Positions 24,011 to 34,329 of a stretch of DNA of 64,000 nt are shown here, piece after piece. Numbering within the stretch: position 1 is the first letter of the stretch; the number at the start of each line of letters is the position of its first letter. The translations under genes were made by a program, and so were the position numbers. This DNA is from Inia geoffrensis (lineage: Eukaryota; Chordata; Mammalia; Artiodactyla; Iniidae). The notes under the pieces were generated by a model that ran no database searches, was not told the origin of the DNA, and saw only the letters and a list, made by a program, of their open reading frames with translations. Location of the stretch: NCBI GenBank assembly GCA_036417435.1, contig CM070910.1:15255501-15319500 (forward strand). The letters run 5' to 3'.

Positions 24011-24426
24011 AGAGCATGAAGCAAGAAGCTGCACTCAGTCCCCTAAGCACTAAGTAAGCCAGTTGATCAGTAGGCATACTGGATGGGGTTTACCCAGGTC
24101 AGGATACAATATGCATTGTTCATAGCTAATAAATTTCAATACACGTCTTCTAATACAACACACCATTTTTATTCTGCCTCTCCTAACCTTTAATTGGAGG
24201 GAGAATAATCCAAGCTTGATATAGTGAAGCTTCATTATACCACATATGATCACACCTCTTATACCAGCAGCAGGACCAGATCCTTAGACGGGGTGTCTTT
24301 GTGATTGAAGTCTGATGCTTTGAAAAGGGAGCAAAATACTCAGGATGCAAGAGCCTCCGTCTTATATGCACAGAGGCACAGGGCAATGTGGGGTGCACCA
24401 CACTAGCCCTGTGTGGGTGTTACATC

Positions 24427-24792
24427 TTTTTTTAAAAAAATTATTTATTTTATTATCATTCTTTTATTTTTGGCTGTGTTGGGTCTTCGTTGCTGCACAC
24501 AGGCTTTCTCTAGTTTCAGTAAGTGGGGGCTACTCTTTGTTGCGGTGCGTGGGCTTCTCATCGCGATGGCTTCTCTTGTTGCGGAGCACAGGCTCTAGGC
24601 GTGCAGGCTTCAGTAGTTGCAGCACGCAGGCTCAGTAGTTGTGGTTCGCGGGCTCTAGAGTGCAGGCTCAGTAGTTGTGGCACACGGGCTTAGTTGCTCC
24701 ATGGCACGCGGGATCTTCCCGGACCAGGGCTCGAACCCGTGTTCCCTGCATTGGCAGGTGGATTCTTAACCACTGCGCCACCAGGGAAGCCC
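24427..24792 (-). repeat. CHR SINE, long form
   Basis: In minus orientation it runs from gggcttccctggtggcgcag at 24,792 through repeated ctactgagcc units to an AAAATAAAA-type tail. A 14-base target duplication (gggtgttacatctt) flanks it. Confidence 0.92.
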
Positions 24793-25061
24793 GGGTGTTA
24801 CATCTTAAGGTAATAGCTTCTGAATAGAGAGGTGGGGCAGAAGGATGAAGAAATCATTGCCTTCGTTCTGAGAGATGAAACTGGGGTGGTGAGGTGGAAG
24901 GAGAGTTGATAAGGACGAGCCCTAACTTAAATCTATTTCAACATGTAAAATAATTGTTTACACTTGGAAGATTAGCTGGAGATGAGACATATAAGGAAAG
25001 GGTAGGTATAAAGGGCACCTAAAGTAAACATTTCAAAATAAGAAATGTCAATAGTACTTAC

Positions 25062-25084
25062 CTTTTGGATGTCTTGTGCTGTTT
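25062..25084 (-). CDS. PLEKHG1: PLEKHG1 microexon (23 nt)
   Basis: A 23-base exon lies between tatttttcag and gtaagt. It completes a Glu codon with two bases, then encodes TAQDIQK (residues 313-319) and ends at phase 0. With its neighbours it gives VLKTSETAQDIQKVSREE, which matches what I recall of PLEKHG1. The exon is too short for automatic ORF finding and was placed by phase and splice signals. Confidence 0.9.
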
Positions 25085-25319
25085 CTGAAAAATAAAAGTT
25101 TTTTTATTTTTTAAGTTTGAGGATTAAAAATGTCTCTCTCATACATAGGTAAACACTCATATTTTATAGGGCTTTTAAACTTATTGTTAATAATTGAAGC
25201 CCAAGCATCTCTGAGCTCTTGAGACCTAATTTTTAGAAAATGCCTCTCAGTTATCCAAGTATAGATCTTGTACTACATGTAAAACAACCATACACGTATC
25301 TGAGTGATAAGTATCTTCC

Positions 25320-25640
25320 TTAAATCCCTGAGAGCAATGGACCAATTCATATTAACACGTTTCAAAAGCTTCCCCCCACCCAAATATATATTATGTGAAA
25401 AAAAATCCACACGCCCTAAGCCATGAAACTCACTTAAACATAAGATTATGCTTCTGTTAATTTTTAAATATTCTATTGGCTTTAATTGAAGATATAGCAT
25501 TTAATTGAAGATATAGCATTCTGTTAATTTTTAAATATTCTATTGGCCTTAATTGAAGATATAGCATTTATCAACAGGGTCACCTTGGCACTGTGCTAAG
25601 GAGGGTGCAAGAGGAATTGTGGGGAGAGATTTACTAGACA
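25320..25640. repeat. Local duplicated segment, copy B, with an internal tandem repeat
   Basis: This is the partner of 23,755-24,010. It has an extra internal tandem duplication: ctgttaatttttaaatattc followed by tattggc-ttaattgaag occurs at 25,453-25,500 and again at 25,520-25,568 with one base difference, so that duplication is recent. Confidence 0.7.
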
Positions 25641-26416
25641 CATCCTCATAGATGCCCTTATGATACTCTGATCCTGTGTGTCTCATCTTTCAACACTGCT
25701 TAATTACAGAAGCATTTCAAGTAAAAAGTGATCAAACCCTCTCCACAAATTCCACCCTGTAGAGATAGCCACACTTAAAAGTTTGATGTTCATCTTCCCA
25801 GGTCCCATGCCCACTGCCACAATCCCACAACAATGCACGGTTTTTTTGTTCTTAAAGGTGCAATATGCAAAATTGAACTTCCTGCTAAATATGTGTAGAC
25901 ACTCTTACCAGTAGACAGATATGTACTTGATTCTTCTTGACAGCTGCTGAATATTCCATGTAGTATTCCAGAATTTACTACAACTTGTAAAACTATTTCC
26001 CACTAGATGGGCATTTTATGTGGTGTCTTGTTATAAACTCTGCAAAGAACACAGATACTCATAGATCTGTGCTCACTTGGGTGAGCACTTCTATACAGGA
26101 AGTGTACACTGTGAAACTTCTATAGGTGAAAAATTTGAAATTGTTGGTTCAAGAGCAAATACACATTTTAAGTTTAAATGGGCATTAACAAATTTTGCTC
26201 CAAAAAGGTTGCAGAAATTTATACACCAACAGTTTCAGAGTGCCTGTTTTTCTTTTCTTTTGGCCAAGCCCACAGCTTTCTCCTCTCCATTTATCTCATA
26301 TTAAATGTATGATTTTTCTGATCACTAATATAGGGGACCATTTGTAAATTTTATTGGCAGTTTGTGTTTCTTCTGTGAAATTGCCCGATTATATTCTCTG
26401 ACTTTCAAAAAAGAGT

Positions 26417-26636
26417 CCACATCTACTGAGCCCACATGCCACAACCACTGAAGCCCACACGCCTAGAGCCCGGGCTCTGCAACAAGAGAAGCCACTGCAA
26501 TGAGAAGCCCGCGCACCGCAACAAGGAGTAGCCCCCACTCGCCGCGCCAGAGAAAGCCCCACGCGCTGCGATGAAAACCCAACGCAGCCAGAAACAATAA
26601 ATAAATAAAAATATAATAAATAAATTTATTAAAAAA
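26417..26636 (+). repeat. CHR SINE, long form, 5'-truncated
   Basis: It lacks the tRNA-like head and starts in the ctactgagcccacatgcc body, then ends aacgcagcca and an (aaat)n tail. It stands head-out next to the minus-strand copy that follows. Confidence 0.85.
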
Positions 26637-26650
26637 GAGTCTTTTGTCCT

Positions 26651-27004
26651 TTTTTTAATAGATTTAATTAATTAATTAATTTTTTGGCTGCGTTGGGTCT
26701 TTGTTGCTGTGCACGGGCTTTCTCCAGTTGCAGAGAGCAGGGCTACTCTTCGTTGCAGTGCGAGGGCTTCTCATTGCGATGGCTTCTCTTGTTGCGGAGC
26801 ACGGGCTCTAGGCGCGCAGGCTTCAGTAGTTGCAGCACACGGGCTCAGTAGTTGTGGCTTGAGGGCTCTAGAGCGCAGGCTCAGTAGTTGTGGCACACGG
26901 GCTTAGTTGCTCCGTGGCACGCGGGATCTTCCCGGACCAGGGCTCGAACCCATGTCCCCTGCGTTGGCAGGCAGATTCTTAAGCACTGTGCCACCAGGGA
27001 AGCC
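26651..27004 (-). repeat. CHR SINE, long form
   Basis: In minus orientation it is complete from gggcttccctggtggcacag at 27,004 to the A-rich tail at 26,651. A tgtccttt target duplication is seen on both sides (26,645 and 27,006). It inserted next to the tail of the opposite-strand SINE, making a near-palindromic arrangement. Confidence 0.9.
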
Positions 27005-27238
27005 CCTGTCCTTTCTTTTTGATAGATGGGATTTCTTAACATCAACATTCACAGATAGTCATCTTTCTATGCCCATTATCTATGCTGCAAACATTTTATG
27101 TCATTCAGCTTTACATTTTATAACGGGGTTAATCAAACCTGCCAATCTGTAATTCATCTGGTGTTTATTTTTTGCGTGTATGGTTTGACTTAGTGGATAT
27201 CAACGAGAATGAAAAAAGAAAGTTATTTTAGGACTTAC

Positions 27239-27277
27239 CGCTGGTCTTCAAAACTTTATGAGATCTTGAGGACGGTT
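27239..27277 (-). CDS. PLEKHG1: PLEKHG1 small exon (39 nt)
   Basis: The exon lies between ttcgctcag and gtaagt. Two bases complete a Glu codon, then it encodes PSSRSHKVLKTS (residues 300-311) and one base of the next Glu. Both ends are phase 1, so its inclusion or loss keeps the frame. It is part of the basic Ser-rich linker after the PH domain. Confidence 0.9.
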
Positions 27278-28908
27278 CTGAGCGAAAAAATAAGGCCAGC
27301 ATCATTTACAAAAACCAAATCAGGTTTTTTTCTTTATAAGTGAATTATTAGCTTATGGGCAAATGAATTGAGCTCTAGAAATTTTCTATCAAATTCACCC
27401 AAATCCTGATTGCTTAGAGATACTTAGCAGCAAGACATTCACTCTGTCAAAACTGTAGGATGAATATTAAGCTGTGTAATCTGGAGCCACCTAACAGAAA
27501 ACCAGCCCTACCAACTAGTAGAGCAATGTCCTGAGCTTTAACTACCACCTACAAGCGGATAATGTTCAATTTTATATTCTTCTGCCAGAGCCCTACCCCA
27601 AGCTCCAGGTCTCAGATGCCAACTGTCCATCTGACGTGTCCGCGACACGCCCATAGACCCAGCAACCTCAACATGTCCCAGTTGCAGCTCACCAGTCTCC
27701 CCCATCTGCTCTTCCATTTGGATTCTCACCTTAGTTGTCACTCACATTACCCTCCCTAGTTAGCGAGCAGGACATCATTTTAAGTTTCTCCTGTTTTCGT
27801 CCATCATGGTCTTGTGGGATCCCAGGAACGCTCCACCCCAGTCACCACTGTCTTATTCCAAACCTTTACCATCTCTCGCCCAAGCTAGAGGAACAGCCTC
27901 CTACCAATTCTCCCTGCCTACTTCATTTTCCACATGGAGCCAGAGCTCTCATTTTAAAAGGCAACCATTTCATTGTTTAAAATCCTTCCATAGCTTGCAG
28001 GATAAAGTTCAAACCCTCTGCGTGGCCTACTCGGCCTTCCATGATCAGGGCCCAATCTGTACTTCCAGCCACATGGCTTTCCGATTGACCTGGCCCACCT
28101 CCACCTCCGGCCCACCTTGCAGCCAGGCCAAACAACTGGCAATAGGTGTCTGATCTAAGGTACGCTGGCTCAGGTCTCAGGGCCTTTGCATGTGCTATTC
28201 CCACCCCATCAGGCTCCTCAGCTCCCAGATTCCATCTGGGGTACTGGTCCTCTGCTCTGTACGGCCTTCTCTCTCCTTCCTAGAGGGCTCACCTCTCTCC
28301 TTTGTCTCCCGGCTCTTTCTTCCGTTCAACCTCTACTACAGCTCCATTGTATGAACTGGTATTTATTCAACCTTTTTTTGACTCTCCCACTGGACTACAA
28401 ACTCCTTGCAAGCAGGAATCCTGTGTATTATTCGTACATTCCCAGTTCTTAGTACAGTGCAGGAAATTAGGTAGATACTCAATAAATGCTGATTTAAATG
28501 GGGAAAAAAAAAATCTGAGGGCTAAGGGAATACTACATGAAGTCTGGCTTAGCAAATGTGTGTTACAATTTTAGGTTTGAATACTCTTTGGGATGTGTCA
28601 TTTAAAGGATACAATTTTTCACCAGCGATAGTAAACAGAATTTAAGTACTTGCAGGCCAATGGTAATAACGTGCTATACAAAGTGAACTTAGTTGATTGA
28701 CATGTTTTTTTATATTCACTGGAAAATAGAGAGTTAAGTAGAAAGAGTTTTAGAACCAAAGCTTGAGAGCCCCACCTGGAGGCATTCTCAAAGGTATTCA
28801 AACTGGTGGTGTGCTCAAAAACTGGAAAGAATATACCTTTTTGTCAGACTGAAAGGGACTTTCACGACTAACGCCCCATAATTATCTTGATTACTGCATC
28901 CTATTTAC
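27278..28908 (-). other. PLEKHG1: PLEKHG1 intron with an L2 remnant (1.6 kb)
   Basis: The intron starts gtaaat below 28,909 and ends ttcgctcag. Most of it (about 27,560-28,500) is an L2 element, listed separately. About 28,500-28,900 shows no recognised feature. Confidence 0.8.
27560..28500 (+). mobile_element. L2 LINE, 3' part
   Basis: The pyrimidine-rich sequence matches the L2 ORF2/3' layout in order: aacctcaacatgtcccag, aaaatccttccatagcttgc, gcctactcggccttccatga, then ctggactacaaactccttgc and a tagatactcaataaatgctg end. Reading frames are broken. Confidence 0.8.
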
Positions 28909-29004
28909 CAGATTTTCTTCTTAGCCGATATGAAGCAGAACCATGTTTAGAGCCACCAAAGGCTTTTGTCTCCCCCTCAGGACCGTAACAGAAGCCTGGG
29001 TAAT
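28909..29004 (-). CDS. PLEKHG1: PLEKHG1 exon (96 nt) of the post-PH linker
   Basis: The acceptor is acgttacag before 29,004 and the donor is gtaaat (28,908), a weaker than average site. Two bases complete a His codon, then 31 residues follow (268-298), [15 protein letters not shown] to [10 protein letters not shown], and one base of Glu. It joins MDAI-H-YPGF upstream and RKS-E-PSSRS downstream, as I recall for PLEKHG1. Both ends are phase 1, so it is a possible cassette exon. Confidence 0.9.
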
Positions 29005-30281
29005 CTGTAACGTAAGAGCCACATGCATCTGTAAGAATGAGGTGTTCCGTAACGTCTCAGAAAATGGGTAGGACTTCTTTTGGATACCTATGGATTTATT
29101 CTTTTTCCTCAGGCATGGTAGAATTCCTCCTTCCATAACTGGTGTTGAACATGCATCTCAAGACTTTCTGTTTACTGACTGCTGGAGTGTGTTAGCAAGC
29201 TAGCCCACCACCCCTCCTCCAACCCCGCCCAGCACCCACCAGGCACACACAGGCACTCTTTCTCTGTACTCTCTTTTTTTTACTCTCTGGCAGAAAGAGC
29301 TATAACCATTGGCTCTCCTCTTACTAGAAAGTTGGTTCAAATGTGTAGGGTGTGATAACTTCCTACACCCACTCAGGCTCACCTGCGGCTCTAAGACCCA
29401 CAGTGGTCAGTCAATTCCATGAACATAAAAATCCCTGCGGCTGAACTTGCTACCAAGGCCCCTGACACACAGCGGCGATGGGCCACAACAGAGGCCCTGT
29501 CAAGGTAAAGCCAAATGGAGAATTCCCTCTAGGTAGCAATTTTGTGAGGCATTTGTGCCCGGCGTGGCGGTGGAGGGAGGCGAGCCCTTCCTGCCCCCGT
29601 GGAAGCTGTCCTCCCCGGCAGCGACTCTCCATATTTTTCTAGACGTGGCTCCTTTGAACAGGTGATGAATGGTTTAGGTTCTCTTCCCAGACAAGGGGTT
29701 TTCATTTTATTTCATCTAAGGGGTACACAGGTCTTGCATTAAGAAAATCTGGTCTAATCCTGAAGTATTGCAGCATATTCAAAGATCATCTGCACCCTAA
29801 AGCCTGAGGGTAAACAATTTTAGGACATAGCCGTAGACTGGCGTTCTTCAAATCGGGGTTAAGGCTCTTCAAGGGCATCTGAACTGCAAGAAAGTTCTGA
29901 GGACTGTTAAAGACCACATACACTCTCCAAATGTCAGAGGCCATTTGGTCCAATGGACTGGCCTACTCTGTTCACAGCCGGCTGAGACCAAAGTCAGGGT
30001 AGGGCAAGTAAGGTTATTTTCTTAGGCTGAGCTGCCCTGGCCCAGGCCTGGCGGAGAGGCACATGGCACCGATTAGAGGCTTCACATCATTCTGTGTGCT
30101 CACGGAATCGTAATGGTGTCCAAGAGCTAGCTCAGAGCCTGGGAATAAATAAACAATGTGGAATGTAGCTACTCACATTGAACTGCTGACCTCTCTGGAT
30201 CCCCGTCTTCCTCCATCTTTTCTCCTAATTCTCACCTGCCCATCCATGAACTTGCCTTCTCTTCAGAGTGCCCAGATATAT

Positions 30282-30287
<6 letters not shown>

Positions 30288-30328
<41 letters not shown>
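30288..30328. repeat. (TA)n microsatellite
   Basis: About 20 alternating AT dinucleotides lie directly before a truncated L1 3' end. The tract is likely to be length-variable. Confidence 0.9.
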
Positions 30329-30335
<7 letters not shown>

Positions 30336-30344
30336 AGAAGAAAT

Positions 30345-30478
30345 AAGGGGTATACTGTGCAGCGGAGTAAATATAGCTAATATTTCATAATAACTGCAAC
30401 TAGAGTATAATTTTTAAAATTTGTTGTACACGTATAACTTATATAATACTGTAAATCAACTATACCTCAGTAAAAAGA
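30345..30478 (+). mobile_element. L1 3'-end fragment
   Basis: The segment matches the end of the cetartiodactyl L1 consensus (tatactgtgcagcggag, gtaaatcaactatacctcag) but is short and diverged. Confidence 0.65.
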
Positions 30479-31398
30479 ATCTTAGAGAGATTTCCAATGA
30501 ATAAAATAAGTGGATTCAGAGAACACAGGGCAAGGAGCCCCAGCCCAGCTCTCTGGTGGGGAATCACCTTGCATCGTTTCTCGGGATCTCATGGACATGC
30601 AGTGGGGAATCTCAGTGACAGTGGCGGTGCTCATTTTTCTACTTCAGTAATGTTTCTTTATTCCCCCCCCCACCCGGAGAATTAACAACCAGCAGGCTGG
30701 GGGGTGGGCTGGGGTAGGGTGGGGTAAGTGAATCAGCATTTGCTCTTGGGGAAAGATCCCTCAAAAGTAAGTTATTTAGAAAGTTTTAAGTAAAAGTTTC
30801 TGTCAGACCTGGCTGTAAGTCTTTAAAGCTATTGTTTCTTTTAAAATTCTATTTAATCTGGGAGATAACAAGGATGTGATAAGTGCTTCGAACAGGCCTT
30901 ATTTTATAAGACCTCACTTATATTTATTCTCTGACTGCTATGAGAAGTCCAGAGACACAATAACATATGTGGGACAGTTGTAATTTTAAAATGTGACCTG
31001 CATCTGGAAAACCAATACCTATCTAGTTAGCGTGATTATTGCAGATAATCAACATAGGTTTTCCGCTAATGGAGTGAGGTGGGAAATGCACTGTGGGACC
31101 TTCATTTTTGGTGGTGGCAGAGGTGGGGCAAGGGTGACCCTGGAAGCATATCTTACATTGTGAGTTGATGCAGAGACCAGTGACAAGCCCTCCGGGAGCT
31201 CACAGATGAACCGAGAAATTATTGTAGAAACAAGCCAACGGGTTAGGAAGAGGGTATACGGTCTGCTGGCTCTGTTTGTTAAAACAGTGAATAGAGAGCT
31301 GCTACTTTCTCACAATTGACATTTGCCATAAACTTGTAGAAACTTGAGAGATACAAGGAGACAATGAGATTTCAAATTGTGTAGAAAACAAAACTTAC

Positions 31399-31432
31399 GA
31401 ATGGCATCCATTTCAAGTATTGCTTGCTTGGC
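31399..31432 (-). CDS. PLEKHG1: PLEKHG1 small exon (34 nt) after the PH domain
   Basis: The exon lies between tctttcag and gtaagt, begins at phase 0 and encodes AKQAILEMDAI (residues 256-266) plus one base of His. It continues the helical tail of the PH domain (AAKIPAK-AKQAILEMDAI). The AKQAI-EMDA motif is shared by PLEKHG1-3. Confidence 0.92.
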
Positions 31433-31689
31433 CTGAAAGAAAGAAGGTGTAGCTATAATTGCAATGACCTTTCTTTGTTTCTTCTTTAAACTACCAATCC
31501 TCATACAGGTCTTATCCCACCTGAATGAGTGGTTTTGGAAAAGCTTAAAAAAAAACCCACAAAAACTCATTTCTTTTAGGCGTTAACACATAGCTCAAGG
31601 GATTCCAACAGATGAGCGTCCGTCCTCGTGTGGACGGTAGATGCTGCACCACTGGTGCCCCGGAGCTAAGCTTACAGCCCTCACCTGGA

Positions 31690-31760
31690 GAGAAGGAAGG
31701 AAGGGAAGGAGGGAGGGAAGGAGAGGGAGGGAAGGGGAAGGAGACACAGGCAGGGAGGTG
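31690..31760 (+). repeat. GGAA/GGGA purine-rich tract
   Basis: The stretch is almost purely A and G, with repeated gaagg and gaggg units; the transcript strand is therefore a pyrimidine tract. GGAA repeats can bind ETS-type factors, but nothing in the sequence shows that this one does. Confidence 0.8.
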
Positions 31761-33161
31761 TAGGAGGAGGAAGGGAAAATAAGAGAGAGAGAAACTTTCA
31801 CTGAAGGTTCAAAAACCTGGCTGAGCAGCATTATCAAAATCTAGATTCCTGCTACCCAACCCTAGTCTACTGAATCCAGCCCTGATCTGTGGAACCAAAG
31901 GCTCAAGGGACAGGGCCTAGGATCTACACCCAGCAGCCCTCCCCATATCATTGGGGCCTTATAAGTCTTCTGAGCTGAATGCAAACTAGTTGCTGGACAG
32001 TTCCTCTGTCCTTCCAAATATTACGCGATTATCATCAGCTGACTCTCCCAGCACCCCTGTACCTACCATCACTTGTGTGTGCCCTAGAATCTCCCAGAGG
32101 GGGAGAAAGAGCTGCGGTGTGGGAGAAGGACCCTGGAGGACGTGGTTTGTGATTCTGGCTCTAGCACTTAACTAGGCAGGTGCTCTCACATTCCTGCATG
32201 TGTTTCTTCGACCTTAAGATGGTAAGATAGGAGCGACCTTTCAAAGTTGCTACCAGGACCAAATGACAGGCACTCAACCCAAGTTAGTTACCATTTACTC
32301 CTGCAGGGGTCTGGCCCTGATGACCCTGACTCTTGCTTTCTCTGCATACAAACTTCTCCCCGACCCCCGAGCTTCTGAACTTTATTGCTTTGAGGCTTCT
32401 TTTTGTGTAATTATTGCCAAATGTTATCAATGTTTAGGGAACAGTGAAAAGAAAAGTTAATGGCCTTAACATGAATCATCCTGCTGAGGATTCAAAGAAG
32501 AAAAAAATTAGGTAGGTTTTCTCGCCTCTTTCATGTCATTTTCATTTTTCAAGGTAGTGTAATGGAACCTACAAACATTATGCTAAACATAACTTTAAAA
32601 ATAATTTTACTAATACTTTGTCACAGTATGTGATGATATCACAGTAAAAATGTCTGGGCTAAGGGGCAACCAAAAAAAAAAAAAAAAAACCACAAAACAA
32701 TGCAGTCACCTGAGTTTTGAGAAAACAAATGCTTAGATTTTTATGACACTGATATTTCTATCATACATTCAGAGTTTGAGGTTACTAGTTGAAGTTAATT
32801 TCAGACACAAACGTTAGCTCAGTTTCCGTGAAGTGCATTGGCAGAACCATGCAAATATATAAAATGCAACAGTCTCTACCTGAACCTTATTCCCAGCTAA
32901 GCTGGATGAAATTTAGTTTATATACCACGTATATAGATGGGCCATATGGCTAATTTCCTGAAAGTTTCTTGGTATTTATAAACTTGACTTTGAGAACTCA
33001 GTATTTTTTTTTCTTGTCTTGACATTTAATTTCAAAAAAATTCTATTCCCACATTTTGCCACTAGGGGTCAGCCAGAGACTATCACTGAATTAAAGGAAT
33101 GGAAGGAGGTTACGAGGAACCTAACCTCTGCAGTTGTGTTAACAGTAGAACTGTGGTACAT

Positions 33162-33385
33162 CTTTTTCTTTTTTTTTTTCTTTTTTTTTTTTTGTGGTAC
33201 ACGGGCCTCTCACTGCCGCGGCCTCTCCCGTTGCGGAGCACAGGCTCCGGACGCGCAGGCTCAGCGGCCATGGCTCACGGGCCCAGCCGCTCCGCAGCAT
33301 GTGGGATCTTCCCGGACCGGGGCACGAACCCGCGTCCCCTGCATCGGCAGGCGGACTCTTAACCACTGCGCCACCAGGGAAGCCC
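33162..33385 (-). repeat. CHR SINE, about 200-bp form
   Basis: In minus orientation it runs from gggcttccctggtggcgcag at 33,385 to a T-rich block (A tail interrupted by G) at 33,162-33,193. The flanks share tggtacat. It is in sense with PLEKHG1. Confidence 0.9.
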
Positions 33386-33599
33386 GGTGGTACATTTTTC
33401 GATGTTTGTTCCCATTATGTAATTCTTTTATTTGATAGGCGTAAATATAGTTTAAAAGCTTCAAGAAAATAAACAGTCTTGAGAAGAGAGAAGACTTCAA
33501 CTTAGTAATAATCCTGCTTAAGTAAAATAGAAAATTATCGTAAGCTCATAGTGGATAAAGTATATTAAATAAGAGTGTTTTCATTTTCCCTAGGAATAA

Positions 33600-33825
33600 T
33601 GTGGTTAAGATCAACTTTGGATCCAGGAGGAACTGGGTTTGAATCTGGGCTCAGTCGTATACTAGTTGCATAAACTTGGGCGGTCTACTTTCTGTCTCCG
33701 AGCCTCTGTTTTTATTTCTCTAGAATGGGGAGAATAAGACCTTTCTCATAAGGTGCTTTGCTAAGGGTGAAATAAGAATATAAAGTACTCAGCACAGTGT
33801 ATGTGTGCTCAAGAAGCTGTAGCTA
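33600..33825 (+). repeat. MIR SINE
   Basis: It contains the MIR layout gtggttaaga, ggaactgggtttgaatctgg, aaacttgggcggtctactt, gagcctctgttt and agcacagtgtatgtgtgctc. It is diverged. Confidence 0.7.
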
Positions 33826-34329
33826 AAAGAAAATAGAATGTTTACATCTATTTACACCTAAAAGGGTCAGGAACTTGGACAAAAAAAGCACAATTCTACT
33901 GTGACTCTATTAACCATTATAAAGCATAAAGGGAAAACTGCTTGGAATACACACCCCTAGTGTGGGAGAAAGAGGAAGGTCTGTAAGCTAGTTTCACTTT
34001 GTAATGGCCAATAATTGATTTTCAGAAGCCCTTTGGAAGTTAGGATTTTCCCAGGGACAGGTGGGGCATATCAAAGACACACTGCCATTGCTCAGAAGGG
34101 CATTGCCAGTCACAAGGCCGGCAAACAAGTGACTAACCATGAAGCAAATGCAGTTGCCTCTCTGCATGAGCTACCTGACACCTCGGAACACCCTGATGAG
34201 ATGAGACTCATGCTTAAGTCAAAGCACACACCTATGCACATTCATTTCCTGGGCACCGAATCACTGCTGATAGCCCCTGAGAACAAGCGTCAAATACTTT
34301 TCAAAAACTATGCAAAGAGCAAATAGACT

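Larger units (their letters stand above)
20684..25061 (-). other. PLEKHG1: PLEKHG1 intron between the 23-nt exon and the large exon (4.4 kb)
   Basis: The intron holds CHR SINEs at 20821-21041, 22159-22373, 22761-22888 and 24427-24792, a MIR at about 23,085-23,290 and one copy of a locally duplicated segment (23,755-24,010). Simple CT/CA-rich tracts occur at 23,310-23,370. About 21,050-22,140 and 22,380-22,760 have no recognised feature. Confidence 0.8.
25085..27238 (-). other. PLEKHG1: PLEKHG1 intron between the 39-nt and 23-nt exons (2.2 kb)
   Basis: The intron contains copy B of the local duplication (25,320-25,640), a probable old L1 fragment (about 25,890-26,270, antisense-like) and an inverted pair of long CHR SINEs (26,417-26,636 and 26,651-27,004). 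No exon-like sequence is seen. Confidence 0.8.
29005..31398 (-). other. PLEKHG1: PLEKHG1 intron (2.4 kb)
   Basis: The intron contains a (TA)n microsatellite (30,288-30,328), a short L1 3' end (30,345-30,478) and a C-rich/G-rich patch near 30,663-30,725. The stretches 29,010-30,280 and 30,730-31,390 show nothing I recognise. Confidence 0.75.
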
